Assembly: GCF_024385575.1 (NCBI RefSeq)
Contig: NZ_JANFMV010000005.1
Coordinates: 1-64,000 of the forward strand
DNA from: Rhizobium sp. NRK18
GTDB taxonomy: Bacteria > Pseudomonadota > Alphaproteobacteria > Rhizobiales > Rhizobiaceae
Reading direction: 5' to 3'
Length of the DNA stretch: 64,000 bases
A program made the position numbers and the translations under genes. Of this stretch, positions 25,759-34,361 are shown piece after piece (the first letter of the stretch is position 1; each line of letters begins with the position of its first letter). The notes beneath the pieces are model-generated. The model made no database searches. It saw only the letters and a list, made by a program, of their open reading frames with translations, and was not told where the DNA came from.

Positions 25759-26790
25759 TCAGGCAGGGACCGGCCCGGTGCTGGCGCGGGCGATTAGCTC
25801 CACGTCGACGAGATGGACCTTGCCCTCGGGACCCGCGCCCCTGTCGTCGTTCAACAGATCCAGGAGGGTTTCGGCCGACCGCCGGCCGAGCTCGGTGCGG
25901 TCCTGACGTATCGTCGTCAGCGCCGGGATGTAATATTCCGACAATTCGATATCGTCGAAACCGACCACGGAAATATCCTCGGGCACGCGGACGCCGGCCG
26001 CGTGCAGCCCAGAAATCAGCCCGCTCGCCACCTGGTCCGAAGCGCAGAACACCGCCGTCGGCCGGTCCTTCATCGCGACGATCCTTGCCGCTGCCTCGAA
26101 GCCGCACTTCAGCGAGAAATCGCCGCGGATGATCCACTCGTCACGGGTTTCGAGGCCAAGCCGCTGGCGCTCGGCCTGCATGCCTTCGCGCCGGGCGCGT
26201 GTGAGGACGTTGCCGGCCGGACCGGTGATATGGGCAATCTTGCGATGGCCGAGCTCGTGGAGATGGCGGACGGCGAGTTCCGCCCCGCGGACATTGTCGC
26301 TCCGCACCGAGGGGAAGGGGGCGTCATCGACCCATTCGCAGGCAAAGACGACGCGGCCGCCGGACTGGCCCTCAGCCAGCCGCGCCACGTCGCCCGGCAT
26401 CAGATTGCCGTCCATGACGATCATGCCGTCGATGCGGGCGTCGAGGAAATAATCGACAATGGTGCGGTCCGGCGAGACGACGTCTTCGGTGTCTGCGACA
26501 AGGATGGAGAAATCGGTGTTGGCGAAGGCGGCACCGATGCCGGCAAGGATGCGCGAGAAGAAGGGATTGCCGAGGTTGGGCACCAGCACGAGGACCGCAC
26601 CGGCGCGCCGCATGCGCAGGTTGCGCGCCGCCTGGTTGACGCGATATCCCGTATCGCGAATGGCATCGAAGACCGCATTGCGAGTGGCTTCCGCCAGCAT
26701 GTCCGGGCTGCTCAAGGCGCGGCTAACGGTCGCTGTGGACACGCCGGCGCGACGCGCAACATCCTGAATCCTGACGGTTTTCTGATCCAT
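25759..26790 (-). CDS. LacI-family transcriptional regulator of the sugar operon
   Basis: The 343-residue LacI/GalR repressor has an N-terminal helix-turn-helix (TVRIQDVARRAGVSTATVSRAL), the hinge helix region NQAARNLRMRRAG and a periplasmic-binding-like effector domain (VPNLGNPFFSRILAGI, GFDDIELSEYYIPALTTIRQ). It is divergent from the sugar ABC transporter operon, and two identical operator-like repeats lie between them. The ATG with GGGGG just upstream is chosen; longer upstream frame is in promoter DNA. Effector likely the imported sugar or a metabolite of it. Confidence 0.92.
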   Translation of the reverse strand: MDQKTVRIQDVARRAGVSTATVSRALSSPDMLAEATRNAVFDAIRDTGYRVNQAARNLRMRRAGAVLVLVPNLGNPFFSRILAGIGAAFANTDFSILVADTEDVVSPDRTIVDYFLDARIDGMIVMDGNLMPGDVARLAEGQSGGRVVFACEWVDDAPFPSVRSDNVRGAELAVRHLHELGHRKIAHITGPAGNVLTRARREGMQAERQRLGLETRDEWIIRGDFSLKCGFEAAARIVAMKDRPTAVFCASDQVASGLISGLHAAGVRVPEDISVVGFDDIELSEYYIPALTTIRQDRTELGRRSAETLLDLLNDDRGAGPEGKVHLVDVELIARASTGPVPA

Positions 26791-26866
26791 GTTCCCCCGT
26801 ATGCACATCCCTATGCGCGGCCAGCAGTAATAGACTTGACTCATATTTTTGTCTCTGGAATATTCC

Positions 26867-26882
26867 ATGTAATCGATTTCAT
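26867..26882. promoter_or_regulatory. LacI-type operator, copy 1
   Basis: ATGTAATCGATTTCAT carries the central ATCGAT with near-symmetric flanks (TGTAATCGATTTCA), typical of LacI-family operators. An identical copy starts 42 bases away, about four helical turns. Confidence 0.8.
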
Positions 26883-26908
26883 TTCCAGCAATACATGATT
26901 GTAACGAT

Positions 26909-26924
26909 ATGTAATCGATTTCAT
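26909..26924. promoter_or_regulatory. LacI-type operator, copy 2
   Basis: This is an exact second copy of ATGTAATCGATTTCAT, 54 bases upstream of the binding-protein gene. Two in-phase copies allow cooperative binding by a repressor tetramer or two dimers. Confidence 0.8.
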
Positions 26925-26977
26925 GGCGTGGAGGCGCCGGACACATCTGCCTGTCACAGGCATTTCGGGAGGAAGAA

Positions 26978-28210
26978 ATGAAAGCATTGCGTATGATTCT
27001 CGTAGCGGCGACAGCCCTTTCGGCTGCGACCGCTGCTTCTGCAACGGATCTGGAAGTCACGCATTGGTGGACGTCCGGCGGCGAAGCCGCAGCGGTCGCC
27101 GAACTCGCCAAGGCGTTCGATGCCACCGGCAACCACTGGGTCGATGGCGCGATCGCCGGCTCCGGCGGTACCGCCCGACCGATCATGATCAGCCGCATCA
27201 CCGGCGGCGACCCGATGGGCGCTACCCAGTTCAACCACGGCCGTCAGGCGGAAGAGCTGGTCCAGGCCGGTCTGATGCGCGACCTCGAAAGCGTTGCCGA
27301 GGCCGAACATTGGCGCGACATCATCCGTCCGTCGAGCCTGCTCGACAGCTGCACGATCGACGGCAAGATCTATTGCGCGCCGGTCAACATCCACTCCTGG
27401 CAGTGGCTGTGGCTGTCGAATGCCGCATTCGACAAGGCGGGCGTAGCCGTGCCGAAGAACTGGGACGAATTCGTTGCTGCCGCTCCGGCACTCGAAAAGG
27501 CCGGTATCATTCCGCTCGCCGTCGGCGGTCAGCCGTGGCAGGCAGCCGGTGCGTTCGACGTGCTGATGGTGGCAATCGCCGGCAAGGATACCTTCTACAA
27601 GGTGTTCAAGGACAAGGATGCCGACGTGGCGGCCGGTCCGGAAATCGCCAAGGTCTTCAAGGCCGCCGATGATGCGCGCAAGATGTCCAAGGGCACCAAC
27701 GTTCAGGACTGGAACCAGGCAACCAACCTCGTCATCACCGGCAAGGCCGGCGGCCAGATCATGGGTGACTGGGCGCAGGGCGAATTCGCACTCGCCGGAC
27801 AGGTTGCCGGCAAGGACTATACCTGCCTTCCGGGCCTCGGCGTGAACGAGATCATCTCGACGGGCGGCGACGCCTTCTACTTCCCCAAGCTTGACGACCC
27901 GGAAAAGTCGAAGGCCCAGGAAGTGCTGGCTTCGACCCTCTTGGCTCCGGCAACGCAGGTCGCCTTCAACCTGAAGAAGGGCTCGCTGCCGGTGCGTGGC
28001 GACGTCGATCTCGCCGCCGCCAACGACTGCATGAAGAAAGGCCTCGAGATCCTGCAGAAGGGCAACGTCATCGAAGGCACCGACCAGCTGCTTTCGGCCG
28101 ACAGCCAGAAGCAGAAGGAAGACCTGTTCTCCGAATTCTTCGCCAATCCGTCGATGACGCCGGAAGACGCGCAGAAGCGGTTTGCAGACATCATCGCCTC
28201 CGCCGACTGA
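26978..28210 (+). CDS. Sugar ABC transporter substrate-binding protein
   Basis: This 410-residue family-1 sugar-binding protein has a signal peptide (MKALRMILVAATALSAATAA, cleavage near ASA-TD) and mature segments EVTHWWTSGGEAAAVAELA and GGDPMGATQFNHGRQAEEL typical of glucose/mannose-type binding proteins of rhizobia. It begins an operon with two permeases, an ATPase and four sugar-processing enzymes, so the ligand is probably a sugar or glycoside processed through keto-sugar intermediates. Ligand identity is not visible in sequence. Confidence 0.92.
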   Translation: MKALRMILVAATALSAATAASATDLEVTHWWTSGGEAAAVAELAKAFDATGNHWVDGAIAGSGGTARPIMISRITGGDPMGATQFNHGRQAEELVQAGLMRDLESVAEAEHWRDIIRPSSLLDSCTIDGKIYCAPVNIHSWQWLWLSNAAFDKAGVAVPKNWDEFVAAAPALEKAGIIPLAVGGQPWQAAGAFDVLMVAIAGKDTFYKVFKDKDADVAAGPEIAKVFKAADDARKMSKGTNVQDWNQATNLVITGKAGGQIMGDWAQGEFALAGQVAGKDYTCLPGLGVNEIISTGGDAFYFPKLDDPEKSKAQEVLASTLLAPATQVAFNLKKGSLPVRGDVDLAAANDCMKKGLEILQKGNVIEGTDQLLSADSQKQKEDLFSEFFANPSMTPEDAQKRFADIIASAD

Positions 28211-28223
28211 CGGACACATAGCG

Positions 28224-28252
28224 GCCGGCGAGGGCGACATGCCTTCGCCGGC
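28224..28252 (+). terminator. Intra-operon stem-loop after the sugar-binding-protein gene
   Basis: A 12-base stem with one G-T pair (GCCGGCGAGGGC with GCCTTCGCCGGC) and a five-base loop lies 13 bases past the stop codon. It lacks a T-run and probably protects the upstream message while lowering expression of the permeases. Confidence 0.6.
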
Positions 28253-28367
28253 TGAATGACCCCGGAATACCGCGCTATCCGGCGCGGGCGTCCGGAGACG
28301 TTGGTTGCCTGCCCGGCATCGACCGCGGCTGCCGGCGTCCCGTCTGCGACAGAGGAGACACATACCA

Positions 28368-29270
28368 ATGACCGAACAGGTTCACGCGCGCCGGCCAAGC
28401 CAGCTGCTGCGCAACCTCAATTCCAAGATCGCCTCGATCCCGATGATCCTCACGGCATCGGTGGTCTTCTTCGGCGGAACCATCTGGACGATCGTCTATT
28501 CCTTCACCAATTCCAAGCTCCTGCCGCGACTGAAATGGGTCGGCCTCGACCAGTACGAACGGCTGTGGTCGGCGCCGCGCTGGATCATCTCGATCGAGAA
28601 CCTGGCGATCTACGGCATCCTGTCGCTGATCTTCAGCCTGCTGATCGGCTTCGTGCTCGCCGCGTTCATGGACCAGAAGATCCGCTTCGAGAACACGTTC
28701 CGGACGATCTTTCTCTATCCGTTCGCCCTCTCCTTCATCGTCACCGGCCTTGTCTGGCAATGGATCCTGAACCCGGATTTCGGGGTGCAGTCGATCGTCC
28801 GTTCGCTCGGCTGGACGGACTTCACCTTCAATCCGCTCTACACCCAGTCGATCGTCATCTACGGCATCCTGATAGCGGCGCTCTGGCAGGGCACAGGTCT
28901 TGTCATGTGCCTGATGCTGGCGGGCCTGCGCGGGATCGACGAGGATATCTGGAAGGCCGCCCGCGTCGACGGCATTCCGATGTGGAAGACGTATGTCTTC
29001 GTCATCATCCCGATGATGCGCCCCGTCTTCATCACCACGCTGGTCATCATCGCCAGCGGCATCGTGCGCGTCTACGACCTTGTCGTGGCGCAAACCAGCG
29101 GCGGTCCGGGGATCGCCTCGGAAGTGCCGGCGAAATACGTCTACGACTACATGTTCCAGGCGCAGAACCTGGGGCAGGGCTTCGCCGCCTCCACCATGAT
29201 GCTCATCACGGTCTCGATCGTCATCATTCCGTGGGCCTTCCTTGAATTTGGAGGAAAGAAGCGTGGCTAA
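28368..29270 (+). CDS. Sugar ABC transporter permease (MalF/UgpA type)
   Basis: The 300-residue permease has six predicted membrane helices and the coupling motif GLRGIDEDIWKAARVDGIPMW for ATPase contact. AGAGGAGA precedes the ATG. Its stop overlaps the following permease start by eight bases. It works with the next permease as a heterodimeric channel. Confidence 0.92.
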   Translation: MTEQVHARRPSQLLRNLNSKIASIPMILTASVVFFGGTIWTIVYSFTNSKLLPRLKWVGLDQYERLWSAPRWIISIENLAIYGILSLIFSLLIGFVLAAFMDQKIRFENTFRTIFLYPFALSFIVTGLVWQWILNPDFGVQSIVRSLGWTDFTFNPLYTQSIVIYGILIAALWQGTGLVMCLMLAGLRGIDEDIWKAARVDGIPMWKTYVFVIIPMMRPVFITTLVIIASGIVRVYDLVVAQTSGGPGIASEVPAKYVYDYMFQAQNLGQGFAASTMMLITVSIVIIPWAFLEFGGKKRG

Positions 29271-30207
29271 CATCGGCACACTCAACACCACGGCCGCTGC
29301 GGCCAATATTTCCGCCGACCGGATGGAGGAAGGCCCGCGCGGCCGACGCCCCAAGCCGCTCCTGTCGCCGCGCAACATCATCGTTTACGGCACGCTGTTC
29401 GTCGCCGCCGTCTACTACCTCATCCCGCTCTACGTGATGGTGGTCACATCGCTGAAGGGCATGCCGGAAATCCGCCTCGGCAACATCTTCTCGCCGCCGG
29501 TGGAAATCACCTTCGAACCCTGGGTGAAGGCATGGGCGGAAGCCTGCACCGGGCTGAATTGCGACGGCCTGTCGCGCGGCTTCTGGAATTCGGTGCGGAT
29601 CACCATCCCTTCGACGATCATCTCGATCGCCATTGCCTCGATCAACGGCTACGCGCTCGCCAACTGGCGCTTCAAGGGTGCGGAACTGTTCTTCACGATC
29701 CTGATCGTCGGCGCGTTCATCCCCTATCAGGTGATGATCTATCCGCTCGTCATCATCCTGCGCGAAATGGGCATCTACGGTACGCTGACCGGTCTCGTCA
29801 TCGTCCACACAATTTTCGGCATGCCGATCATGACACTGCTGTTCCGCAACTACTTCACCTCGTTGCCCGAGGAACTGTTCAAGGCGGCCCGCGTCGATGG
29901 CGCCGGCTTCTGGCAGATCTATCTGAAGATCATGGTGCCGATGTCGATGCCGATCTTCGTCGTGGCAATGATCATCCAGATCACCGGCATCTGGAACGAC
30001 TTCCTGTTCGGGGTCGTCTTCACCCGGCCCGAATACTACCCGATGACGGTTCAGCTGAACAACATCGTCAACTCGGTCCAGGGCGTGAAGGAATACAACG
30101 TCAACATGGCGGCGACCATCCTCACGGGTGCCGTGCCGCTCTTCGTCTACTTCGTCTCCGGGCGGCTGTTCGTGCGCGGCATCGCCGCCGGCGCAGTTAA
30201 GGGATAA
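29263..30207 (+). CDS. Sugar ABC transporter permease (MalG/UgpE type)
   Basis: The 314-residue permease has an N-terminal hydrophilic extension of about 40 residues, six membrane helices and the coupling motif LPEELFKAARVDGAGFWQIY. The start is taken as GTG (MANIGTLNTT), because GGAGGA is eight bases upstream; an in-frame TTG seven codons earlier lies before that ribosome site. It pairs with the preceding permease. Confidence 0.9.
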   Translation: MANIGTLNTTAAAANISADRMEEGPRGRRPKPLLSPRNIIVYGTLFVAAVYYLIPLYVMVVTSLKGMPEIRLGNIFSPPVEITFEPWVKAWAEACTGLNCDGLSRGFWNSVRITIPSTIISIAIASINGYALANWRFKGAELFFTILIVGAFIPYQVMIYPLVIILREMGIYGTLTGLVIVHTIFGMPIMTLLFRNYFTSLPEELFKAARVDGAGFWQIYLKIMVPMSMPIFVVAMIIQITGIWNDFLFGVVFTRPEYYPMTVQLNNIVNSVQGVKEYNVNMAATILTGAVPLFVYFVSGRLFVRGIAAGAVKG

Positions 30208-30211
30208 GCGC

Positions 30212-31294
30212 ATGTCTCATAGTGTATCGATCAAGAACCTGTCCTTGAGCTTCGGCGCGGTCCACGTGCTGAAGAACCTCGACCTGGACATTTCCCACGG
30301 GGAGTTTCTCGTGCTGCTCGGCTCGTCCGGTTGCGGCAAGTCGACCCTGCTCAACTGCATCGCCGGCCTTCTGGAGCCGACCGACGGCCAGATCTACATC
30401 AACGACCGCAACGTGACCTGGGAGGAGCCGAAGAACCGCGGCATCGGCATGGTGTTCCAGTCCTACGCCCTCTATCCGCAGATGACGGTCGAGGGGAACC
30501 TCTCCTTCGGCCTCAAGGTCGCCGGCATGGCGAAGGACGAGATCGACAAGCGCGTGGCGCGCGCCGCCGACATTCTGCAGATCAAGCCGCTTCTCGGCCG
30601 CAAGCCGGCCGCCCTTTCGGGTGGCCAGCGCCAGCGCGTCGCGATCGGCCGGGCGCTGGTGCGCGACGTCGACGTGTTCCTGTTCGACGAGCCGCTTTCC
30701 AACCTCGACGCCAAGCTGCGAACCGACCTGCGCGTCCAGATCAAGCGGCTGCACCACTCGCTGAAGAACACCATGATCTACGTGACCCACGACCAGGTGG
30801 AGGCGATGACGCTTGCCGACCGGATCGCCGTCATGAAGGGCGGTGTCATCCAGCAGCTCGCCAGCCCTTCGGAAATCTACAACCGCCCTGTCAACAAGTA
30901 TGTTGCCGACTTCATCGGCTCGCCGTCGATGAACTTCCTCGATGGCGGCATGCAGGGCTCGCCGGCGGTCTTCCGCGCCGACGGCGTCGACATCCCGCTT
31001 ACCGGCTACGACTTCGCCGAGACGCCGAAGAACGGCAAGGTCTGGTTCGGCATCCGGCCGGAACATGTTCTGACCGGAGAGGCGGCCGCCGCCGCGCCGT
31101 TCCGCCACGAGATCACCGTCGAGATCGTCGAGCCGATGGGCTCCGACACGCTCGTCTGGACCTCGATTGGCGGCCAGGAATTCCGCTTCCGCATGGACGG
31201 GCAGGCGGAGGTCGATGAAGGCGACACCATGACCATCGGCTTTGAACCGTCCAAGGCTTCCATTTTCGATCAGACCAGCGAACTCAGGGTCTGA
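30212..31294 (+). CDS. Sugar ABC transporter ATP-binding protein (MalK/UgpC type)
   Basis: This 360-residue ATPase has Walker A GSSGCGKST, Q-loop FQSYALYPQ, signature LSGGQRQR, Walker B VFLFDEPLSNLD, H-loop VTHDQ and a C-terminal TOBE/OB domain (WFGIRPEHV). It is the usual length of MalK-type subunits. AAGGGA stands before the ATG, four bases after the permease stop. Confidence 0.94.
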   Translation: MSHSVSIKNLSLSFGAVHVLKNLDLDISHGEFLVLLGSSGCGKSTLLNCIAGLLEPTDGQIYINDRNVTWEEPKNRGIGMVFQSYALYPQMTVEGNLSFGLKVAGMAKDEIDKRVARAADILQIKPLLGRKPAALSGGQRQRVAIGRALVRDVDVFLFDEPLSNLDAKLRTDLRVQIKRLHHSLKNTMIYVTHDQVEAMTLADRIAVMKGGVIQQLASPSEIYNRPVNKYVADFIGSPSMNFLDGGMQGSPAVFRADGVDIPLTGYDFAETPKNGKVWFGIRPEHVLTGEAAAAAPFRHEITVEIVEPMGSDTLVWTSIGGQEFRFRMDGQAEVDEGDTMTIGFEPSKASIFDQTSELRV

Positions 31295-31325
31295 TCGGCC
31301 CCCTCGAACGATACAGGTGACAAAT

Positions 31326-32069
31326 ATGAGTGTTTCATTTCAGCTTTATTCCGCCCGCAATTTCACGCCCTGGGAAGATGTCCTGTCGATGCTTGCCGAT
31401 CTCGGCTACCGGAATGTCGAGGGCTTCGGCGGCGTCTACGAGAACCCCGCCGAGTTCGCCAAGGCGCTGGATTCCCGCGGCCTCGCCATGCCGTCCGGCC
31501 ACTTCTCGATCGACATGCTGGAGAACGACTTCGGCAAGGCGACCGACATCGCCGCGACCTTCGGCATGAAGAAGATCTACTGCCCCTACCTGATGCCCGA
31601 CGCCCGTCCGACGGACCAGTCCGGCTGGAAGGGGCTCGCCGACCGGCTGTCGGCCATCAACGAGAAGGTGCGCGCCGCCGGCTACCTGTTCGGCTGGCAC
31701 AATCATGACTTCGAGCTCGTCGCCCTTGCCGACGGCTCCGTGCCGATGGCGACCATCCTCGACAACGCGCCGGCCATCGGCTGGGAAGCCGACATCGCCT
31801 GGATCGTCCGCGGCGGCGCCGACCCGCTCGAATGGATCGAACGCTACGGCAACCGGATCACGGCGGCGCATGTCAAGGACATCGCGCCCGCCGGCGAATG
31901 CGTTGACGAGGACGGCTGGGCCGATGTCGGCCACGGCACGATGAACTGGAAGGCGATCACCGCCGCCCTGCTGAAGACCAATTGCGATCTCTTCATCATG
32001 GAACACGACAAGCCGAACGACGCGCGCCGCTTCGCCAGCCGTTCGATCACCGCATTCAACAGCTTCTGA
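31326..32069 (+). CDS. Sugar phosphate isomerase/epimerase-type TIM barrel, first copy
   Basis: This 247-residue xylose-isomerase-like TIM barrel has likely metal ligands in HNHDFEL (about residue 122), WEADIAW, HVKD and MEHDKP. Relatives include IolE/IolI and 3-keto-sugar processing enzymes. The exact reaction is unknown. It is paired with a Gfo/Idh/MocA dehydrogenase gene that starts 13 bases later; a similar pair follows further on. Confidence 0.86.
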   Translation: MSVSFQLYSARNFTPWEDVLSMLADLGYRNVEGFGGVYENPAEFAKALDSRGLAMPSGHFSIDMLENDFGKATDIAATFGMKKIYCPYLMPDARPTDQSGWKGLADRLSAINEKVRAAGYLFGWHNHDFELVALADGSVPMATILDNAPAIGWEADIAWIVRGGADPLEWIERYGNRITAAHVKDIAPAGECVDEDGWADVGHGTMNWKAITAALLKTNCDLFIMEHDKPNDARRFASRSITAFNSF

Positions 32070-32082
32070 AGGATAGTCATCC

Positions 32083-33204
32083 ATGACCAAAGAACTTGGC
32101 GTCGGCATTATCGGCTGCGGCAACATATCCACGGCTTACATGCGGTTGTCACCCCTCTTCAAGGGCATCGAGGTGCGCGCCTGCGCCGACATGCTGCCCG
32201 AAGCGGCAAAGGCGCGGGCCGCTGAATTCGGCCTGAAGGCGATGACGGTCGAGGACCTGCTCGCCTCCGACGAGATCGACATCATCGTCAACCTTACGAT
32301 CCCGGCGGCGCATTTCGGCGTCTCGAAGATGGCGCTCGAAGCCGGCAAGCACGTCTATTCCGAAAAGCCGTTCGTGCTCAGCGTCGAGGAAGGCCGCGAA
32401 CTGGCGAAGATCGCGGAGGCGAAGGGCCTGCGCGTCGGCTCGGCGCCCGACACCTTCCTCGGCGGCGCGCATCAGCTTGCCCGTCACCTGATCGACACCG
32501 GCGCGGTCGGCGAGATCACGTCTGGCACCTGCTTCGTGCAGAGCCCCGGCATGGAAATGTGGCACCCGAACCCGGACTTCTTCTTCAAGCCCGGCGGCGG
32601 CCCGGTCCTCGACCTCGGCCCCTACTACATCTCCAACCTCGTGCAGCTGCTCGGCCCGGTCAAACGGGTCGGTGCGATCAGCAAGATCGTTTCGAAGGAA
32701 CGGACGATCACCTCGCAGCCACGCTTCGGCGACAAGATCACCGTCGAGACCCCGACGACGATCCACACGGTGATGGAATTCCATTCCGGCGCGATGATCA
32801 CCTACGTCACCAGCTGGGACGTCTGGGAGCAGAGCCACACCAACATGGAGCTCTACGGCCGCGACGGCAGCCTGCACGTGCCGGATCCGAACTTCTTCGG
32901 CGGCGAGGTGCGGATGACCCGCCAGCGTGCGTTCAGCAACGGCACGCCGACCTGGGATCATCCGTTCGGACGGGCCAATGACGGCGAGCGCGCCAATTAC
33001 CGCACCGCCGGCCTTGCCGACATGGCGGTGGCGATCGGCGAAAAGCGGCCGCACCGCTGCTCGCTTGAATTCGCGCTGCATGTCGTCGACGTGATGACGT
33101 CGATCCTGAAGTCAGGCGAGACCGGCGCGTTCGTCGAGATCTCGACCACCTGCGAGCGGCCGGCGGCCCTTGGTCCGGACGACGCGGCCAAACTGCTCGT
33201 CTGA
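32083..33204 (+). CDS. Gfo/Idh/MocA family oxidoreductase, first copy
   Basis: The 373-residue dehydrogenase has an N-terminal Rossmann domain (GVGIIGCGNISTAYM) and the catalytic lysine motif YSEKPF, followed by the alpha/beta substrate domain (GGGPVLDLGPYYISNLVQLLG). Members oxidise or reduce sugars and cyclitols with NAD(P). It is in the LacI-controlled operon and partners with the preceding TIM-barrel gene. A stem-loop follows. Confidence 0.9.
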   Translation: MTKELGVGIIGCGNISTAYMRLSPLFKGIEVRACADMLPEAAKARAAEFGLKAMTVEDLLASDEIDIIVNLTIPAAHFGVSKMALEAGKHVYSEKPFVLSVEEGRELAKIAEAKGLRVGSAPDTFLGGAHQLARHLIDTGAVGEITSGTCFVQSPGMEMWHPNPDFFFKPGGGPVLDLGPYYISNLVQLLGPVKRVGAISKIVSKERTITSQPRFGDKITVETPTTIHTVMEFHSGAMITYVTSWDVWEQSHTNMELYGRDGSLHVPDPNFFGGEVRMTRQRAFSNGTPTWDHPFGRANDGERANYRTAGLADMAVAIGEKRPHRCSLEFALHVVDVMTSILKSGETGAFVEISTTCERPAALGPDDAAKLLV

Positions 33205-33220
33205 CCAGCGGCCAATCATG

Positions 33221-33242
33221 CGGGCGGCCTCTTGGCCGCCCG
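33221..33242 (+). terminator. Stem-loop dividing the sugar operon
   Basis: A nine-base perfect stem (CGGGCGGCC with GGCCGCCCG) with a TCTT loop lies 17 bases past the first dehydrogenase stop. A second small palindrome (CCGGCTTGAAGCCGG) follows at 33268-33282. No T-run is present. It may partly separate the two enzyme pairs. Confidence 0.55.
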
Positions 33243-33302
33243 TCAAACCCAATTACAATAAGCACCCGGCTTGAAGCCGGACAATTCGGAGGACCTGAGG
33301 AT

Positions 33303-34358
33303 ATGGCAAAGACGATGAAAGGGCCGGCCCTGTTTCTGGCACAGTTTGCTGGTGACGCAGCGCCCTTCAATTCCCTCGAGGCTATCACCAAATGGGCCGG
33401 CGGGCTCGGCTACAAGGGCGTGCAGATCCCGACCTTCGTGCCCAGCCTGTTCGACCTCGACAAGGCGGCGGAAAGCGACGCCTATTGCGACGAGGTCAAG
33501 GGCATCTGTGCGGATGCGGGCGTCGAGGTCACCGAGCTCTCGACCCATCTGCAGGGCCAGCTCGTCGCTGCGCACCCGGCTTACGACATCGCCTTTGACG
33601 GCTTTGCGCCGGCATCGGTTCACAACAACCCGAAGGCGCGGCAGGAATGGGCCGTCGACCAGATGGTCAAGGCCGCCCGGGCCAGCCGCCGGCTGGGGCT
33701 CACCGCCTCGGTCAGCTTTTCCGGTTCGCTGCTCTTCCCCTATCTCTACCCGTGGCCACAGCGCCCCGCCGGCCTGATCGAGGAAGGCTTTGCCGAACTC
33801 GGCCGGCGCTGGAAGCCGATCCTCGACGTCTATGACGAAAACGGCGTCGACGTCGGCTACGAACTGCATCCCGGCGAGGACCTGTTCGACGGCGCCACCT
33901 TCGAGATGTTCCTCGAGCAGGTCGACGACCATCCGCGCGCGCAGATCAACTACGATCCGAGCCACTTCCTGCTGCAGCAGCTCGACTACCTGCAGTTCAT
34001 CGATTTCTACCACGAGCGCATCTGCGCCTTCCACGTCAAGGATGCCGAGTTCAACCCGGACGGACGCCAGGGCGTCTATTCCGGCTACCAGGGCTGGGTG
34101 AACCGCGCCGGCCGCTTCCGCTCGCTCGGCGACGGGCAGGTGGACTTTTCCGGTATCTTCTCCAAGCTGGCGCAATATGACTATGACAGCTGGGCGGTTC
34201 TCGAATGGGAATGCTGCCTGAAATCGCCGGAGCAGGGGGCGGCGGAAGGTGCGCCCTTCATCGCCAGCCACATCATCGAAGTGACCGGCAAGGCCTTCGA
34301 CGATTTCGCCGGCGGCAGCACCGACAAGGCAATGATCAGAAAGATGTTGGGACTTTAA
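33303..34358 (+). CDS. Sugar phosphate isomerase/epimerase-type TIM barrel, second copy
   Basis: The 351-residue TIM-barrel protein is about 100 residues longer than the first copy. Probable metal-site segments are YELHPGEDLFDG, INYDPSHFLLQQLDY, FHVKDAEF and LEWECCL. It belongs to the xylose-isomerase-like superfamily but is not a close duplicate of the first copy, which suggests a different step. The next dehydrogenase gene starts three bases after its stop. Confidence 0.86.
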   Translation: MAKTMKGPALFLAQFAGDAAPFNSLEAITKWAGGLGYKGVQIPTFVPSLFDLDKAAESDAYCDEVKGICADAGVEVTELSTHLQGQLVAAHPAYDIAFDGFAPASVHNNPKARQEWAVDQMVKAARASRRLGLTASVSFSGSLLFPYLYPWPQRPAGLIEEGFAELGRRWKPILDVYDENGVDVGYELHPGEDLFDGATFEMFLEQVDDHPRAQINYDPSHFLLQQLDYLQFIDFYHERICAFHVKDAEFNPDGRQGVYSGYQGWVNRAGRFRSLGDGQVDFSGIFSKLAQYDYDSWAVLEWECCLKSPEQGAAEGAPFIASHIIEVTGKAFDDFAGGSTDKAMIRKMLGL

Positions 34359-34361
34359 CAC

